Assembly (NCBI GenBank): GCA_964639965.1
Contig: CAZXGI010000030.1
Coordinates: 1-29,178 of the forward strand
Reading direction: 5' to 3'
DNA: 29,178 bases
From: TMED23 sp964639965
GTDB lineage: Bacteria > Pseudomonadota > Alphaproteobacteria > Rhodospirillales > UBA2165
Shown: positions 9,114 through 17,215 of the stretch, in pieces
How the letters are laid out: the number at the start of each line of letters is the position of its first letter
Numbering within the stretch: position 1 is the stretch's first letter
Program-made: the position numbers and the translations under genes
Notes under the pieces: generated by a model
The model's database searches: none
Told to the model about the DNA's origin: nothing
What the model saw: only the letters and a program-made list of their open reading frames with translations

Positions 9114-9393
9114 GCCCCTTTCTATGTAGCGTTAAAATTTCAAAGGCTACATGTTGGATTTTAAAAAGATAATAATCAACCTCTCCTGGGTACTATTCTG
9201 TTACGGAATATTCCGATTGCGTTAGTTGTATGAAATTTCTACATTGTCCGGCAATACTCATTGGTAAAAAATAAATTAACAACTGGCCAGTTTAGGTTTC
9301 CTATAAATCCCTAATGGCCTTGCTATTCCCAGATAGGCGACATTAAGTTTTATTTGCCATGTGAGTAATTGGATTGAATTGTGGGAGAGAACA
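9114..9393. other. Divergent intergenic region between two catabolic gene groups
   Basis: This 280-base stretch separates the minus-strand YciI operon from the plus-strand SDR gene and must hold promoters for both. It contains the perfect palindrome at 9204-9215. No convincing -35/-10 pair, riboswitch or small ORF with a good ribosome-binding site was found. Confidence 0.6.
9204..9215. promoter_or_regulatory. Perfect 12-base palindrome, possible operator
   Basis: CGGAATATTCCG reads the same on both strands and lies between two divergent gene groups, about 90 bases from the YciI start and 180 from the SDR start. No regulator gene is in the window, so function is a guess from position and symmetry. 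Confidence 0.3.
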
Positions 9394-10137
9394 ATGGCAA
9401 CCCTCTTAATAACCGGCGGTAATCGTGGTATAGGGCTTGGTCTCGTTAAAGTTTATTTAGCAAATGAATGGAAGGTTCTGGCAACTTGTCGTGATCTAAA
9501 AGGTGCTAAAGAATTAAATAATCTCGGCGAAAAATACGGCGACAAGCTTTCTGTTATTAGTATGGACGTTAATAATCAGGAGCAAATTGATGCAACCGTA
9601 AAATCTATTAATGATATCCCAATAGATTTATTGATTAATAACGCCGGTGCTGTTGAGATGGCTAAATACGGTAGTGGTGCCTATGAGAAAATCAATGGGG
9701 TCCCCATAGATGATCCCGATTTACGAAAATATGATTACCAAGAATGGGAGCACGTGTTGCGAACTAATGTTTTAGGGCCTGCTCGAATAACTGGATCATT
9801 CATTGAGAACCTAAAAAAACCCGATCACGGAATTGTTGTCATGATGACATCCGGACTCGCGTCGGTTTCGAATACATGGCAGGCAGGACGATATGCTTAC
9901 CGCACGAGTAAAGCCGCCTTAAATATGCTCATGCGCAGCGCAGGGGAGTGGCTCGAAAGCTATGGAATTACAACTGTTGCCATTTCACCCGGCTGGACAC
10001 GCACTGATATGGGCGGACCCAATGCAACAAATTCTATTGAAGAATCGGCTAATGGTGTTTACCAAGTCATTACCAAAATCTCACCAGAAGATGCAGGAAA
10101 GTTCCTTAATTTCGATGGCACAACACTGCCATGGTAA
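9394..10137 (+). CDS. Short-chain dehydrogenase/reductase (SDR), sniffer/C-factor-like
   Basis: Classical SDR of 247 residues with the cofactor motif TGGNRGIG at residues 8-15, NNAG in the core strand, and an intact catalytic YRTSK. The overall pattern, including MMTSGLASVSNT and a short SPGWTRTDMGG segment, resembles the sniffer / C-signal carbonyl reductases. The open frame could begin at GTG 9361, but ATG 9394 is chosen because GGGAGA sits nine bases upstream and the protein then begins MATLLITGG as relatives do. It is the first gene of a plus-strand series; 45 bases separate it from the hydrolase. It probably reduces or oxidises a carbonyl/alcohol in the local pathway. Confidence 0.87.
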   Translation: MATLLITGGNRGIGLGLVKVYLANEWKVLATCRDLKGAKELNNLGEKYGDKLSVISMDVNNQEQIDATVKSINDIPIDLLINNAGAVEMAKYGSGAYEKINGVPIDDPDLRKYDYQEWEHVLRTNVLGPARITGSFIENLKKPDHGIVVMMTSGLASVSNTWQAGRYAYRTSKAALNMLMRSAGEWLESYGITTVAISPGWTRTDMGGPNATNSIEESANGVYQVITKISPEDAGKFLNFDGTTLPW

Positions 10138-10182
10138 AGCATTTACTTTAATTTTCTTTATCTAAAAAAGGAGAAACCAAAT

Positions 10183-11091
10183 ATGCCAAGGGAAGATATA
10201 ACATTCCAAAGCGATGGCTTAAAGCTAGTTGGCCATTTTTATACGCCCGAAAATGTTGATCCACCCTATCCAACCGTTGTGATGGGAGGTGGCTGGTGTT
10301 ACGTAAAGGAACTAATCCAGCCGGAATATGCAGAGCATTTCGTAAAACAAGGGATAGCAGCCTTAGCATTTGATTATCGTAATCTTGGAGAGAGCGAAGG
10401 CAAACCCCGTCAACATATCAGTCCTTGGGATCAGATTTTTGATATTATCAATGCAACAACTTACGTAACAACCCGCGATGACGTTGATAATGATAGGATT
10501 GGAGTGTGGGGTATATCTTATGCCGGCGGCCATGTATTCCCTGTTGGCAATATGGATAGTCGTCACAAACTCCTGATATCTGTCGTCCCAATGATTGATG
10601 GCTGGTACAATATGCTTAGGGCAAATTCTAATGTGAGCCTGCGCAATCATTGGGCTCATATTGAAAAAGATAGACGGGAACGTTTCGAATCTGGCAAAGA
10701 TGGCCGTATTGCGCATTCGGCTCATCCTCATGATGAGCCTTCAACATGGCCTGCTCCTGAAACTTGGCCGGTCTTTAAGAAGTTTAAAGACACAGTGGCT
10801 CCAAATCATGAACACTGGACAACAGTCCGAAGCGCTGAACTCGCAATGATGTATGATGTAAGACCCTTTATGCAACGCATCATTCACCAACCAGTTCTGA
10901 TGGTCACGTCTTGGTATGACGATATTACAATGACCGAACATGAAGTTCCGGCATTTAATTCCATACCAAGCCCACGAAAGGAATTGGTGCAAGTGGGAGG
11001 TGATGCATCGCACATGTCGCTTTACGACAATCCTGATCACGTCAACATCGTTGGAAAAGCGTGCGCTGACTTTGCAAAAAAATACCTCTAG
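10183..11091 (+). CDS. Alpha/beta hydrolase, dienelactone-hydrolase/acyl-hydrolase-like
   Basis: The 302-residue protein has an alpha/beta hydrolase fold: VVMGGGWCYVKEL near the oxyanion hole, FDYRNLGESEG, and the nucleophile elbow GISYAGG with S112. Likely triad partners are D246 or D247 (SWYDD) and H277 (DASHMSLYD). The family covers esterases, dienelactone-hydrolase-like enzymes and C-C bond hydrolases. A strong AAAGGAGA ribosome-binding site precedes ATG 10183. It lies between two SDR genes in the same direction (41 bases to the next), so it probably hydrolyses an ester, lactone or ring-cleavage product in the same pathway. Exact substrate unknown. Confidence 0.83.
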   Translation: MPREDITFQSDGLKLVGHFYTPENVDPPYPTVVMGGGWCYVKELIQPEYAEHFVKQGIAALAFDYRNLGESEGKPRQHISPWDQIFDIINATTYVTTRDDVDNDRIGVWGISYAGGHVFPVGNMDSRHKLLISVVPMIDGWYNMLRANSNVSLRNHWAHIEKDRRERFESGKDGRIAHSAHPHDEPSTWPAPETWPVFKKFKDTVAPNHEHWTTVRSAELAMMYDVRPFMQRIIHQPVLMVTSWYDDITMTEHEVPAFNSIPSPRKELVQVGGDASHMSLYDNPDHVNIVGKACADFAKKYL

Positions 11092-11132
11092 AGGCACTAC
11101 AGATATAATCAATTATAATAAGGAGAAATGAA

Positions 11133-11924
11133 ATGGATCTTGGATTAAAAGGCAAAAACGCTATTGTGACAGGGGGCAGCCAAGGTGTTGGTTTTGCCAT
11201 TGCACAAGGATTGGCGCGAGAAGGGTGTAACGTCGCATTAGGGGCCCGCGGAGAGGATAAACTTAAAACTGCTTCTGGAGAACTCGAAAACCTAGGCGTT
11301 AAATCACCCCCAATCATCATAGATTTTAGCACATCCGAAGGATGCAATAATTTCGTGCAGGAAGCAGCAAACAGTTTGGGAAACATTGATATTGTCATCA
11401 ACAACGTTGGGGGTATGGTTCCCGGTAACATAGAATCAATCACTGACGAAGAATGGCAGGATACTGTTGATCGGAATCTGATGTCATATATTTGGACATC
11501 AAGGGCTGCCGTACCTTTTCTAAAAAAATCAAACGCCGGTCGAGTATTAAGTGTATCCGGTCTCTCTGGCACACAATTATTGCCCGGCTCGTGGTCCACA
11601 ACCATTACAAATGCAGGCATACACGGTATGACTAAACTCCTTGCAAGCGAGCTTGCGGCCGAAAACATAACGGTCAACGCAATAGCTCCGGGAACCGTCA
11701 AAACCGAGGCGTGGATGGGACCAAGAGCCGAAGCCGTGGCAAAGGCGCGCGGTATAACCTCTGACGAAGTGCGAGCTATGATGGCAGCTAACGCCATGTT
11801 CAACCGTCTTGCCGAGCCTGAGGAAATAGGTGACGTAGCCGCCTTCTTAGTATCTGAGAAAAATTCCTATATGACGGGAACTGTTGTCGAAGTGTGCGGT
11901 GGCTGGGGAAAATATATAGGCTGA
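11133..11924 (+). CDS. SDR-fold protein lacking the catalytic Ser/Tyr/Lys
   Basis: This 263-residue protein aligns throughout with classical SDRs: TGGSQGVG cofactor motif at 13-20, NNVG at 90-93, and a typical C-terminus (RLAEPEEIGDVAAFLVSE then TGTVVEVCGGW). The active site is altered. The anchors P151-G152 and A161-G162 place T156 where Tyr of YxxxK should be and N160 where Lys should be; the usual Ser position falls on G143, or S142 with a one-residue shift. Reductase chemistry by the normal mechanism is therefore unlikely. It may be a lyase, hydratase, isomerase or non-catalytic partner on an SDR scaffold. A good AAGGAG ribosome-binding site supports the start. The reading frame is intact with no sign of decay. 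Confidence 0.85.
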   Translation: MDLGLKGKNAIVTGGSQGVGFAIAQGLAREGCNVALGARGEDKLKTASGELENLGVKSPPIIIDFSTSEGCNNFVQEAANSLGNIDIVINNVGGMVPGNIESITDEEWQDTVDRNLMSYIWTSRAAVPFLKKSNAGRVLSVSGLSGTQLLPGSWSTTITNAGIHGMTKLLASELAAENITVNAIAPGTVKTEAWMGPRAEAVAKARGITSDEVRAMMAANAMFNRLAEPEEIGDVAAFLVSEKNSYMTGTVVEVCGGWGKYIG

Positions 11925-12008
11925 TAAGAGGATATATTTAAAACTGCTGGTTTGTTTTTTTGGATTTGCACGATAAAGGAATTATAAATCATTGAGGGAG
12001 GACTAAGC

Positions 12009-12665
12009 ATGGATAAAAAGGTTAATCCTGGGTTTGAAAATAAAAAATCAATTGATCAAACTCTAGCCGATCTAGCGTGTCCCGTTTCCCCCCGGTTACC
12101 ATTAATTGAACCCGGATCCGAGAGCCCTGAAGTATCGGAAATCTACGATAACTGCCGAGAACTCTTCGGAATAGTTCCCCGATATATTCAACTCCTAGCC
12201 CATTCACCGGGCTCAGCAAGAAGCTGGCTAGTATTTGACCGCGACATTAAAGTTGCGGCTTTGCAAGCGGCTGAACTTGAAAGATCTCGCATGCAGGTTC
12301 TTTGTATTCTTGAAACATCGCTGGATAACTCCTGTCACAACTGTTCACACCATAATGTCGCGCTCGCCCGTGGACTTGGCTACAACGATGAACAGCTTTC
12401 TTCTATTGCCGGGGGCACGTGGCATGACAACGATGACTTCTCAGAGAAAGAAAAGGCTGTGCTTGATTGGTCTTCATCGGTGACGCATTTGAAAGCATCA
12501 CGCGACGATGAAGCTTTTAAAAATATGAAAACACACTTTACGGATGAGGAAATCGTGGAACTAACGTACACGACTTCACTATGGAACTGTTCGACGCGAT
12601 TTGCTGATGCTCTTCACTTGACCGCCGAAGCTCCAGGTGAGGGAATTGATTGGGGAACAGACTAA
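12009..12665 (+). CDS. Carboxymuconolactone decarboxylase/AhpD-like family protein with CxxC
   Basis: At 218 residues this is the longer CMD type. The core is LETSLDNSCHNCSHHN, giving the redox-type CxxC followed by histidines, then a helix ending in GLGYNDEQLSSIAGG. This resembles AhpD-like peroxidase-related proteins, where the two cysteines and a nearby His carry out thiol-dependent peroxide reduction. A second conserved block, FSEKEKAVLDWSSSVT, is also typical. A GGGAGG ribosome-binding site lies just before ATG 12009. It is separated from the SDR by 84 bases and from the alcohol dehydrogenase by 102 bases, and could protect nearby oxygenases or take part in a decarboxylation. It differs from the PcaC-like CMD at 8376, which has no CxxC. 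Confidence 0.82.
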   Translation: MDKKVNPGFENKKSIDQTLADLACPVSPRLPLIEPGSESPEVSEIYDNCRELFGIVPRYIQLLAHSPGSARSWLVFDRDIKVAALQAAELERSRMQVLCILETSLDNSCHNCSHHNVALARGLGYNDEQLSSIAGGTWHDNDDFSEKEKAVLDWSSSVTHLKASRDDEAFKNMKTHFTDEEIVELTYTTSLWNCSTRFADALHLTAEAPGEGIDWGTD

Positions 12666-12767
12666 TTGATTATACTAAACTTAATTCGCTTTTCGACGCA
12701 TCTGCGTTACAATAACAAATAGCTCAGGATAAAATGGTAAAATGTATCCAATCAAAAGGGCTATAAA

Positions 12768-13805
12768 ATGAAAGCTATGGTGCTAGAAGCAGCTAATACC
12801 CAATTTGTGAAAAAAGAAGTACCTGATCCCATTGTCGGGCCGGGAGAAGCTGTAGCAAAAGTTATTTCTTGTGGATCTGGCCTAACAATCCAGCATGTCA
12901 AAATGGGGCGGACCCCGGCCATCTTTCCTCGAATTATTGGCCATGAAATTGCGGGTGAAATAGTAGAGGTAGGTTCGGGTGTTGAAAACCTCAAAATAGG
13001 CAATCCCGTCACCATTCATTTTTACCTCTTCTGCGGGCATTGTCGGAAGTGCCTATCGGGATTTGAAACATTATGTGAAAATAATCAAGGTTTCGTCGGG
13101 ACTAATCATGACGGCGGTTACGCGGAATATCTTAAATTGCCTGCACGTAATTTCATTTTATTACCTGATGGTTTAGACCTTACAAGAGATGCAGCCCAGA
13201 TAGGAGTTATTACAGATGCACTCGCTACTCCGTATAAGGTTATCAAACGGGCCCAAATCAAACCGGGTGAGACAGTTGCGATATTTGGAGCTGGTGGTGG
13301 ACTCGGGATTCACCAGGTTATGTTTGCTAAATGGGCTGGCGCACATGTTATTGCAGTAGATACAAACTCAGATAAATTTGGTGCTTGCATCGGTGCCGGT
13401 GCCGACGAAACAATAGATCCCGGGGAAGGCAATACCGTTGAAGCTTTGCGCGACTTAACGGGAGGGGGTGTTGATGTCTCAATTGACTACGTGTCTTCCA
13501 CATCGACTGTCGAAACCGCCATTTCAGCTCTGGGACCTCACGGAAGAATGGTCACATTGGGTGGGGCTGGTGAAAATTTTACAGCTAATGCCAAGACATT
13601 GCTGCTCCAAGAACAGTCAATCTTGGGAAGTCGTTATGTAACCCGTTCAGAAATCATTGAAACGCTCGAACTATGTGCGAGACGCGAAATTTGGCCATTA
13701 GTTTCATTAATCAAGCCACTTGAAGATGTAGAAGAAGTGCATAAACTTGTTGAAAAAGGTAAAATTACAGGAAGGGCGGCAATATTGATATCCACCCAAA
13801 ATTAA
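12768..13805 (+). CDS. Zinc-dependent alcohol dehydrogenase (MDR family)
   Basis: This 345-residue MDR enzyme keeps both zinc sites. Catalytic zinc ligands are C35, H59 and E60 (IIGHE), with an Asp in the ITDALATPY segment near the cofactor cleft; the structural site is C89, C92, C95 and C103 in CGHCRKC followed by C. The NAD-binding motif is GAGGGLGIH. The usual CGVCHTD around the first cysteine is CGSGLTI here, so the substrate pocket differs from standard alcohol dehydrogenases. It ends the plus-strand series of catabolic genes and converges with the carbonic anhydrase gene. It would interconvert an alcohol and an aldehyde or ketone with NAD(P). Confidence 0.9.
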   Translation: MKAMVLEAANTQFVKKEVPDPIVGPGEAVAKVISCGSGLTIQHVKMGRTPAIFPRIIGHEIAGEIVEVGSGVENLKIGNPVTIHFYLFCGHCRKCLSGFETLCENNQGFVGTNHDGGYAEYLKLPARNFILLPDGLDLTRDAAQIGVITDALATPYKVIKRAQIKPGETVAIFGAGGGLGIHQVMFAKWAGAHVIAVDTNSDKFGACIGAGADETIDPGEGNTVEALRDLTGGGVDVSIDYVSSTSTVETAISALGPHGRMVTLGGAGENFTANAKTLLLQEQSILGSRYVTRSEIIETLELCARREIWPLVSLIKPLEDVEEVHKLVEKGKITGRAAILISTQN

Positions 13806-13853
13806 TATCTAACCCCTTGATAAGTCATATCCAAAATGTATCGCCACGAAAAC

Positions 13854-14468
13854 TCATTTGATTAGTGAGGTCCAATCCGATGTCCCGGCATACGCTTTAA
13901 GGTCGCCCTCTTCCAAATCAAACAACCAGCCATGTATTTCTAAATCACCCGCATCAACACGGTCCTGAACCCAAGGAAAAGACAACAAGTTGGTTAGAGA
14001 TATTTTTACAGCTTCTTTTTCAACATGCCGATGAAGCGCTGCCCCGTTTAGTTTAGAATTTACGGCGGCACCTACGATAGACATCCATTCATCAATAAAT
14101 TCCCTTCCTTTCGATTCTTTGTCACCTTCACAAAGGCTACGAACCCCTCCGCAGTGGGAATGCCCTAATATAATAATATGGCCTACACCTAATACACGGA
14201 CAGCATACTCAATAGCTGCACTTGTTCCGTGATAACTGCTGTCGGGTTCATAAGGTGGAACCAAGTTAGCAACATTACGAACAATAAAAATTTCACCAGG
14301 CTCTGCCTGTGCTATAATGGATGGACTAACGCGACTATCCGAACAAGCAACAACCATGACATCTGGTTTCTGGCCTTTTTCTACAAGTGAGCGATAAAAT
14401 TCAGGCTTTCCATTATAGTAAGTTTCACGAAAGCTCCCGAATCCCTTAATTAGTCTCTCGACTGTCAT
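13854..14468 (-). CDS. Beta-class carbonic anhydrase
   Basis: This 204-residue beta-carbonic anhydrase carries all the zinc and catalytic residues: C42, D44 and R46 in ACSDSR, and H103 with C106 in GHSHCGG. IVRNVANLVPPY and the AAIEYAVRVLGV helix are typical. It interconverts CO2 and bicarbonate in the cytoplasm. The gene begins 16 bases after the stop of the extradiol dioxygenase gene on the same strand, so the two probably share a transcript. Pairing with a ring-cleavage enzyme is unusual; it could manage CO2/bicarbonate from decarboxylations in the pathway, or the neighbourhood may be accidental. Confidence 0.93.
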   Translation of the reverse strand: MTVERLIKGFGSFRETYYNGKPEFYRSLVEKGQKPDVMVVACSDSRVSPSIIAQAEPGEIFIVRNVANLVPPYEPDSSYHGTSAAIEYAVRVLGVGHIIILGHSHCGGVRSLCEGDKESKGREFIDEWMSIVGAAVNSKLNGAALHRHVEKEAVKISLTNLLSFPWVQDRVDAGDLEIHGWLFDLEEGDLKAYAGTSDWTSLIK

Positions 14469-14484
14469 CAGGAATTAAGCCAAC

Positions 14485-15444
14485 CTATAGGACATGCAAG
14501 TGCGGATCGTCAACAAAATCCGGTGGGAAATCCGGACCCCACTGACAATTCAATCCAACGGGTGCATCCCATCGTCCTTTTTCATGGCTATCATTCACCA
14601 CGTCGCCATCAGTCCAGTGTTCATGGATTCGGCCCCATGGATCTCGCCAATAATCAAATATTTGACTACCAAGAACATGCCGCCCAACTCCCCAAGCGTG
14701 TTTGTATCCTTTTGACTTAAGCCAGTTATGCCCAATTTGAATATCATCAATATCGGCGGCCTCAAATGATAGGTGGTTAAACTCTGCATTATCCGACTGG
14801 ATTCCAAGTAGCACATGATGATCAACGTATTCAGAACCAGCTTCAATATGATTGAAAGTCATCATATCTTCATTTGGATCATTCTCATCATTGATACTGT
14901 CAGAACGCGTCAGACCAAGCGTTGATTGATACCATTCATTAAATTTTTTCAGATTTTTTGTCTTTACAACCACGTGTGCACTTCTCTTCACATGCGAGGG
15001 TTGCCCTGGATTAGCTGAAATTCGCTGAAGATCCGTGCGAACTAATCTATCTTTCCCGGTATTCAAAAGAACATCTCGCACCTCGAGGTCTTCTAAAATT
15101 TCCATGCCGTGGATGACTTCGATGGTGCGCCCATCTGGATCAGTCAGAGTTACTCTCTTACCTCCCCCAGGCTCGTCCATTTCATGCACTTCACTGGCAC
15201 CAGATGCTTTGGAGATTAATTTCAAATCTTCTTCGTCTTTGGCCCACCAAGCTATCCCAATGTGTTTAGGTTCACCAAGCTCGGTAACATGTAAATGATG
15301 GTGATCTCCATCAGTGCCGCGCATATACAAGGCACTCTTGGTGCGATCAGCACGAACCATACCAAAGTCCGTGAGAAACTCTTCCATTCTATCAAGATCC
15401 GGAGCCATTAGTCTCCCATATGCAATATCGGTCACCCTAATCAT
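14485..15444 (-). CDS. VOC-family extradiol ring-cleavage dioxygenase (BphC/2,3-dihydroxybiphenyl dioxygenase-like)
   Basis: The protein is 319 residues with two vicinal-oxygen-chelate domains, about 1-120 and 150-280. The three metal ligands of type I extradiol dioxygenases are present in the second domain with the right spacing: H157 (SAHVVV), H224 (EFNHLSFE) and E275 (IHEHWTDG). BphC uses ligands about 64 and 50 residues apart; here 67 and 51. The enzyme should bind Fe(II) (or Mn) and split a catechol-type ring next to the hydroxyls. AGGAGAG lies six bases before the ATG. It is followed at 16 bases by carbonic anhydrase. The substrate is not evident. Confidence 0.88.
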   Translation of the reverse strand: MIRVTDIAYGRLMAPDLDRMEEFLTDFGMVRADRTKSALYMRGTDGDHHHLHVTELGEPKHIGIAWWAKDEEDLKLISKASGASEVHEMDEPGGGKRVTLTDPDGRTIEVIHGMEILEDLEVRDVLLNTGKDRLVRTDLQRISANPGQPSHVKRSAHVVVKTKNLKKFNEWYQSTLGLTRSDSINDENDPNEDMMTFNHIEAGSEYVDHHVLLGIQSDNAEFNHLSFEAADIDDIQIGHNWLKSKGYKHAWGVGRHVLGSQIFDYWRDPWGRIHEHWTDGDVVNDSHEKGRWDAPVGLNCQWGPDFPPDFVDDPHLHVL

Positions 15445-15607
15445 AGATACTCTCCTATCAAATCCATTACTTCTACCTTAGGCTTTCAAAAATTATTTAA
15501 CGTGTGTAAACTGAATACCACTTTATATACCTATAGAAAAGTTCAATAAGAAAATTATATATTATAAATCTTCGACATATTTCATTTGATTGCTAAATGG
15601 AGTTTTA

Positions 15608-17203
15608 ATGAAGGAAAGTTATGATTTCATTATTGTGGGTGCAGGATCCTCCGGTTCAGTTGTAGCATCCAGACTAACCGAAAATTCAAATATTTCTGTA
15701 TGTTTACTTGAGGCAGGGCCCCCAGATAAAAGCCAATTTATCCACATACCAACAGGTGTCATAAGATTAGCCTCACACAAAAAGTTAAATTGGCGTTTTG
15801 CGACAGCGCCACAACAAAAGATGGGCGATCGCGAACTCTTTACGCCAAGAGGAAGAACGCTTGGCGGATCCAGCTCCATCAACGGAATGGTATATATCCG
15901 TGGTAACCGTCTAGACTATGATGAATGGGAGAAACTTGGGAATATTGGTTGGGCTTGGAAAGACGTAAAACCTTTTTTTCTGAAAGCTGAAAATAACGAA
16001 CAATTCAATGATGAACACCACGCCCAAGGGGGACCTTTGAACGTTACTTTTCCCAATATTGTTAGCCCGTTGGAGAAAGATTTTGTTACCGCTTCAGAGG
16101 CTTTACAATATAAACACAACCCTGACTTCAATGGTGAAACTCAAGAGGGGGTTGGTCTACACCAAGCAACACAAAAAAATGGCAGGCGCTGGTCAGCATC
16201 GAAAGCCTACCTGCATCCTGCTATGAAAAGATCAAACCTTACAATCCACACCGATGCAGCTGTGAAGCATATATTGCTAGATAACGGCCAAGCAACTGGA
16301 GTGGAACTTATTGACGGCAGGACTTTTCAATCCAAGCACGAGATTATACTTTCAGCGGGATCAATTGTATCACCAAAAATATTAATGTTATCTGGGATTG
16401 GTGATCCTGCAGAGTTGACGCGGCATAATATTAGAGTAAATCATACATTATTAGGAGTTGGTAAGAACCTTCAGGACCATGTTGCTGTGTGGGCAACTAT
16501 GAGAACAGAATCTCGGAAACCGTGGGGATTTTCATGGCCAAAAATTCCCTATTTTGCAATTGAAGCAATTAAATATGTTTTTCTTCAAAAGGGATGGTTT
16601 TCTGCCCAGCTTATAGAATCTGGCGGTTTTGTAAAAAGTGATCCCTCTCTAAATCGCCCCGATATCCAATTTGTATTCATGCCAGGTCAAAGGGTTCCTC
16701 CACCAAAGATCATTGAATACGGACATGGTTATTCAGCTGTAGCCGTTTTGCTAAGGCCCCAAAGCCGCGGCTCAATTAAACTGAAATCTTCGAATCCCGA
16801 AGATCCTCCCCTGATAGACCCTCAATTCTATACAAAGGAACCAGATCTAAATGTGCTACTATGGGGCTTAAAAGAATGTCGACGTATTATTCACGGTGAA
16901 GTATTTAACAAGTACAAACCAGTGGAAACAAATCCAGGTTTATCCATCCAAACAGATGAGGATCTTAAAAAATATATCCTCAACAACGCCGGCACAATTT
17001 TTCACCCGGTCGGGACTTGTAAGATGGGTAACGATGATAATGCCGTTGTTGACAATCGATTAAAAGTCCACGGTTTGAAAGGACTGAGGGTAGTCGACCT
17101 ATCAATCGCACCAAGAATAGTTGGTGGAAACACCAATGCTCCAGCAATCATGATTGGCGAAAAAGCCGCCCATATGATTAAACAAGATTATTCCCTGTCA
17201 TAA
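15608..17203 (+). CDS. GMC-family FAD oxidoreductase (choline/alcohol dehydrogenase-like)
   Basis: This 531-residue GMC flavoprotein opens with the FAD dinucleotide motif VGAGSSGSVVASRL at residues 10-23 and the paired acidic end LLEAG. GRTLGGSSSINGMVYIRG is GMC signature 1, and SAGSIVSPKILMLSGIG signature 2. The active-site base is H466 in HPVGTCKMG, with N508 in GGNTNAPA as the second residue, so the enzyme looks active. GMC members oxidise primary or secondary alcohols (choline, long-chain alcohols, polyethylene glycol, lignin-related alcohols). ATG 15608 is preferred over TTG 15590 because TGGAG lies six bases upstream and the protein then begins as relatives do. It stands between oppositely oriented genes. 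Confidence 0.9.
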   Translation: MKESYDFIIVGAGSSGSVVASRLTENSNISVCLLEAGPPDKSQFIHIPTGVIRLASHKKLNWRFATAPQQKMGDRELFTPRGRTLGGSSSINGMVYIRGNRLDYDEWEKLGNIGWAWKDVKPFFLKAENNEQFNDEHHAQGGPLNVTFPNIVSPLEKDFVTASEALQYKHNPDFNGETQEGVGLHQATQKNGRRWSASKAYLHPAMKRSNLTIHTDAAVKHILLDNGQATGVELIDGRTFQSKHEIILSAGSIVSPKILMLSGIGDPAELTRHNIRVNHTLLGVGKNLQDHVAVWATMRTESRKPWGFSWPKIPYFAIEAIKYVFLQKGWFSAQLIESGGFVKSDPSLNRPDIQFVFMPGQRVPPPKIIEYGHGYSAVAVLLRPQSRGSIKLKSSNPEDPPLIDPQFYTKEPDLNVLLWGLKECRRIIHGEVFNKYKPVETNPGLSIQTDEDLKKYILNNAGTIFHPVGTCKMGNDDNAVVDNRLKVHGLKGLRVVDLSIAPRIVGGNTNAPAIMIGEKAAHMIKQDYSLS

Positions 17204-17215
17204 TACTAACTTATT

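Noticed and set aside
11042..11803. Long open frame of 253 codons on the minus strand opposite the SDR gene
   Set aside because: It is antisense to a well-supported SDR, is low in recognisable motifs, and has no ribosome-binding site; it is a coding shadow.
11935..11965. Possible terminator: AAACTGCTGGTTT then a T-rich stretch after the SDR gene
   Set aside because: The stem is only four to five pairs with one wobble; the T7 alone is not enough, and the CMD gene follows in the same direction.
12696..12707. ACGCA-TC-TGCGT inverted repeat between CMD and alcohol dehydrogenase genes
   Set aside because: Five-base arms occur by chance in 29 kb; no T-run and no position near a start supports a terminator or operator.
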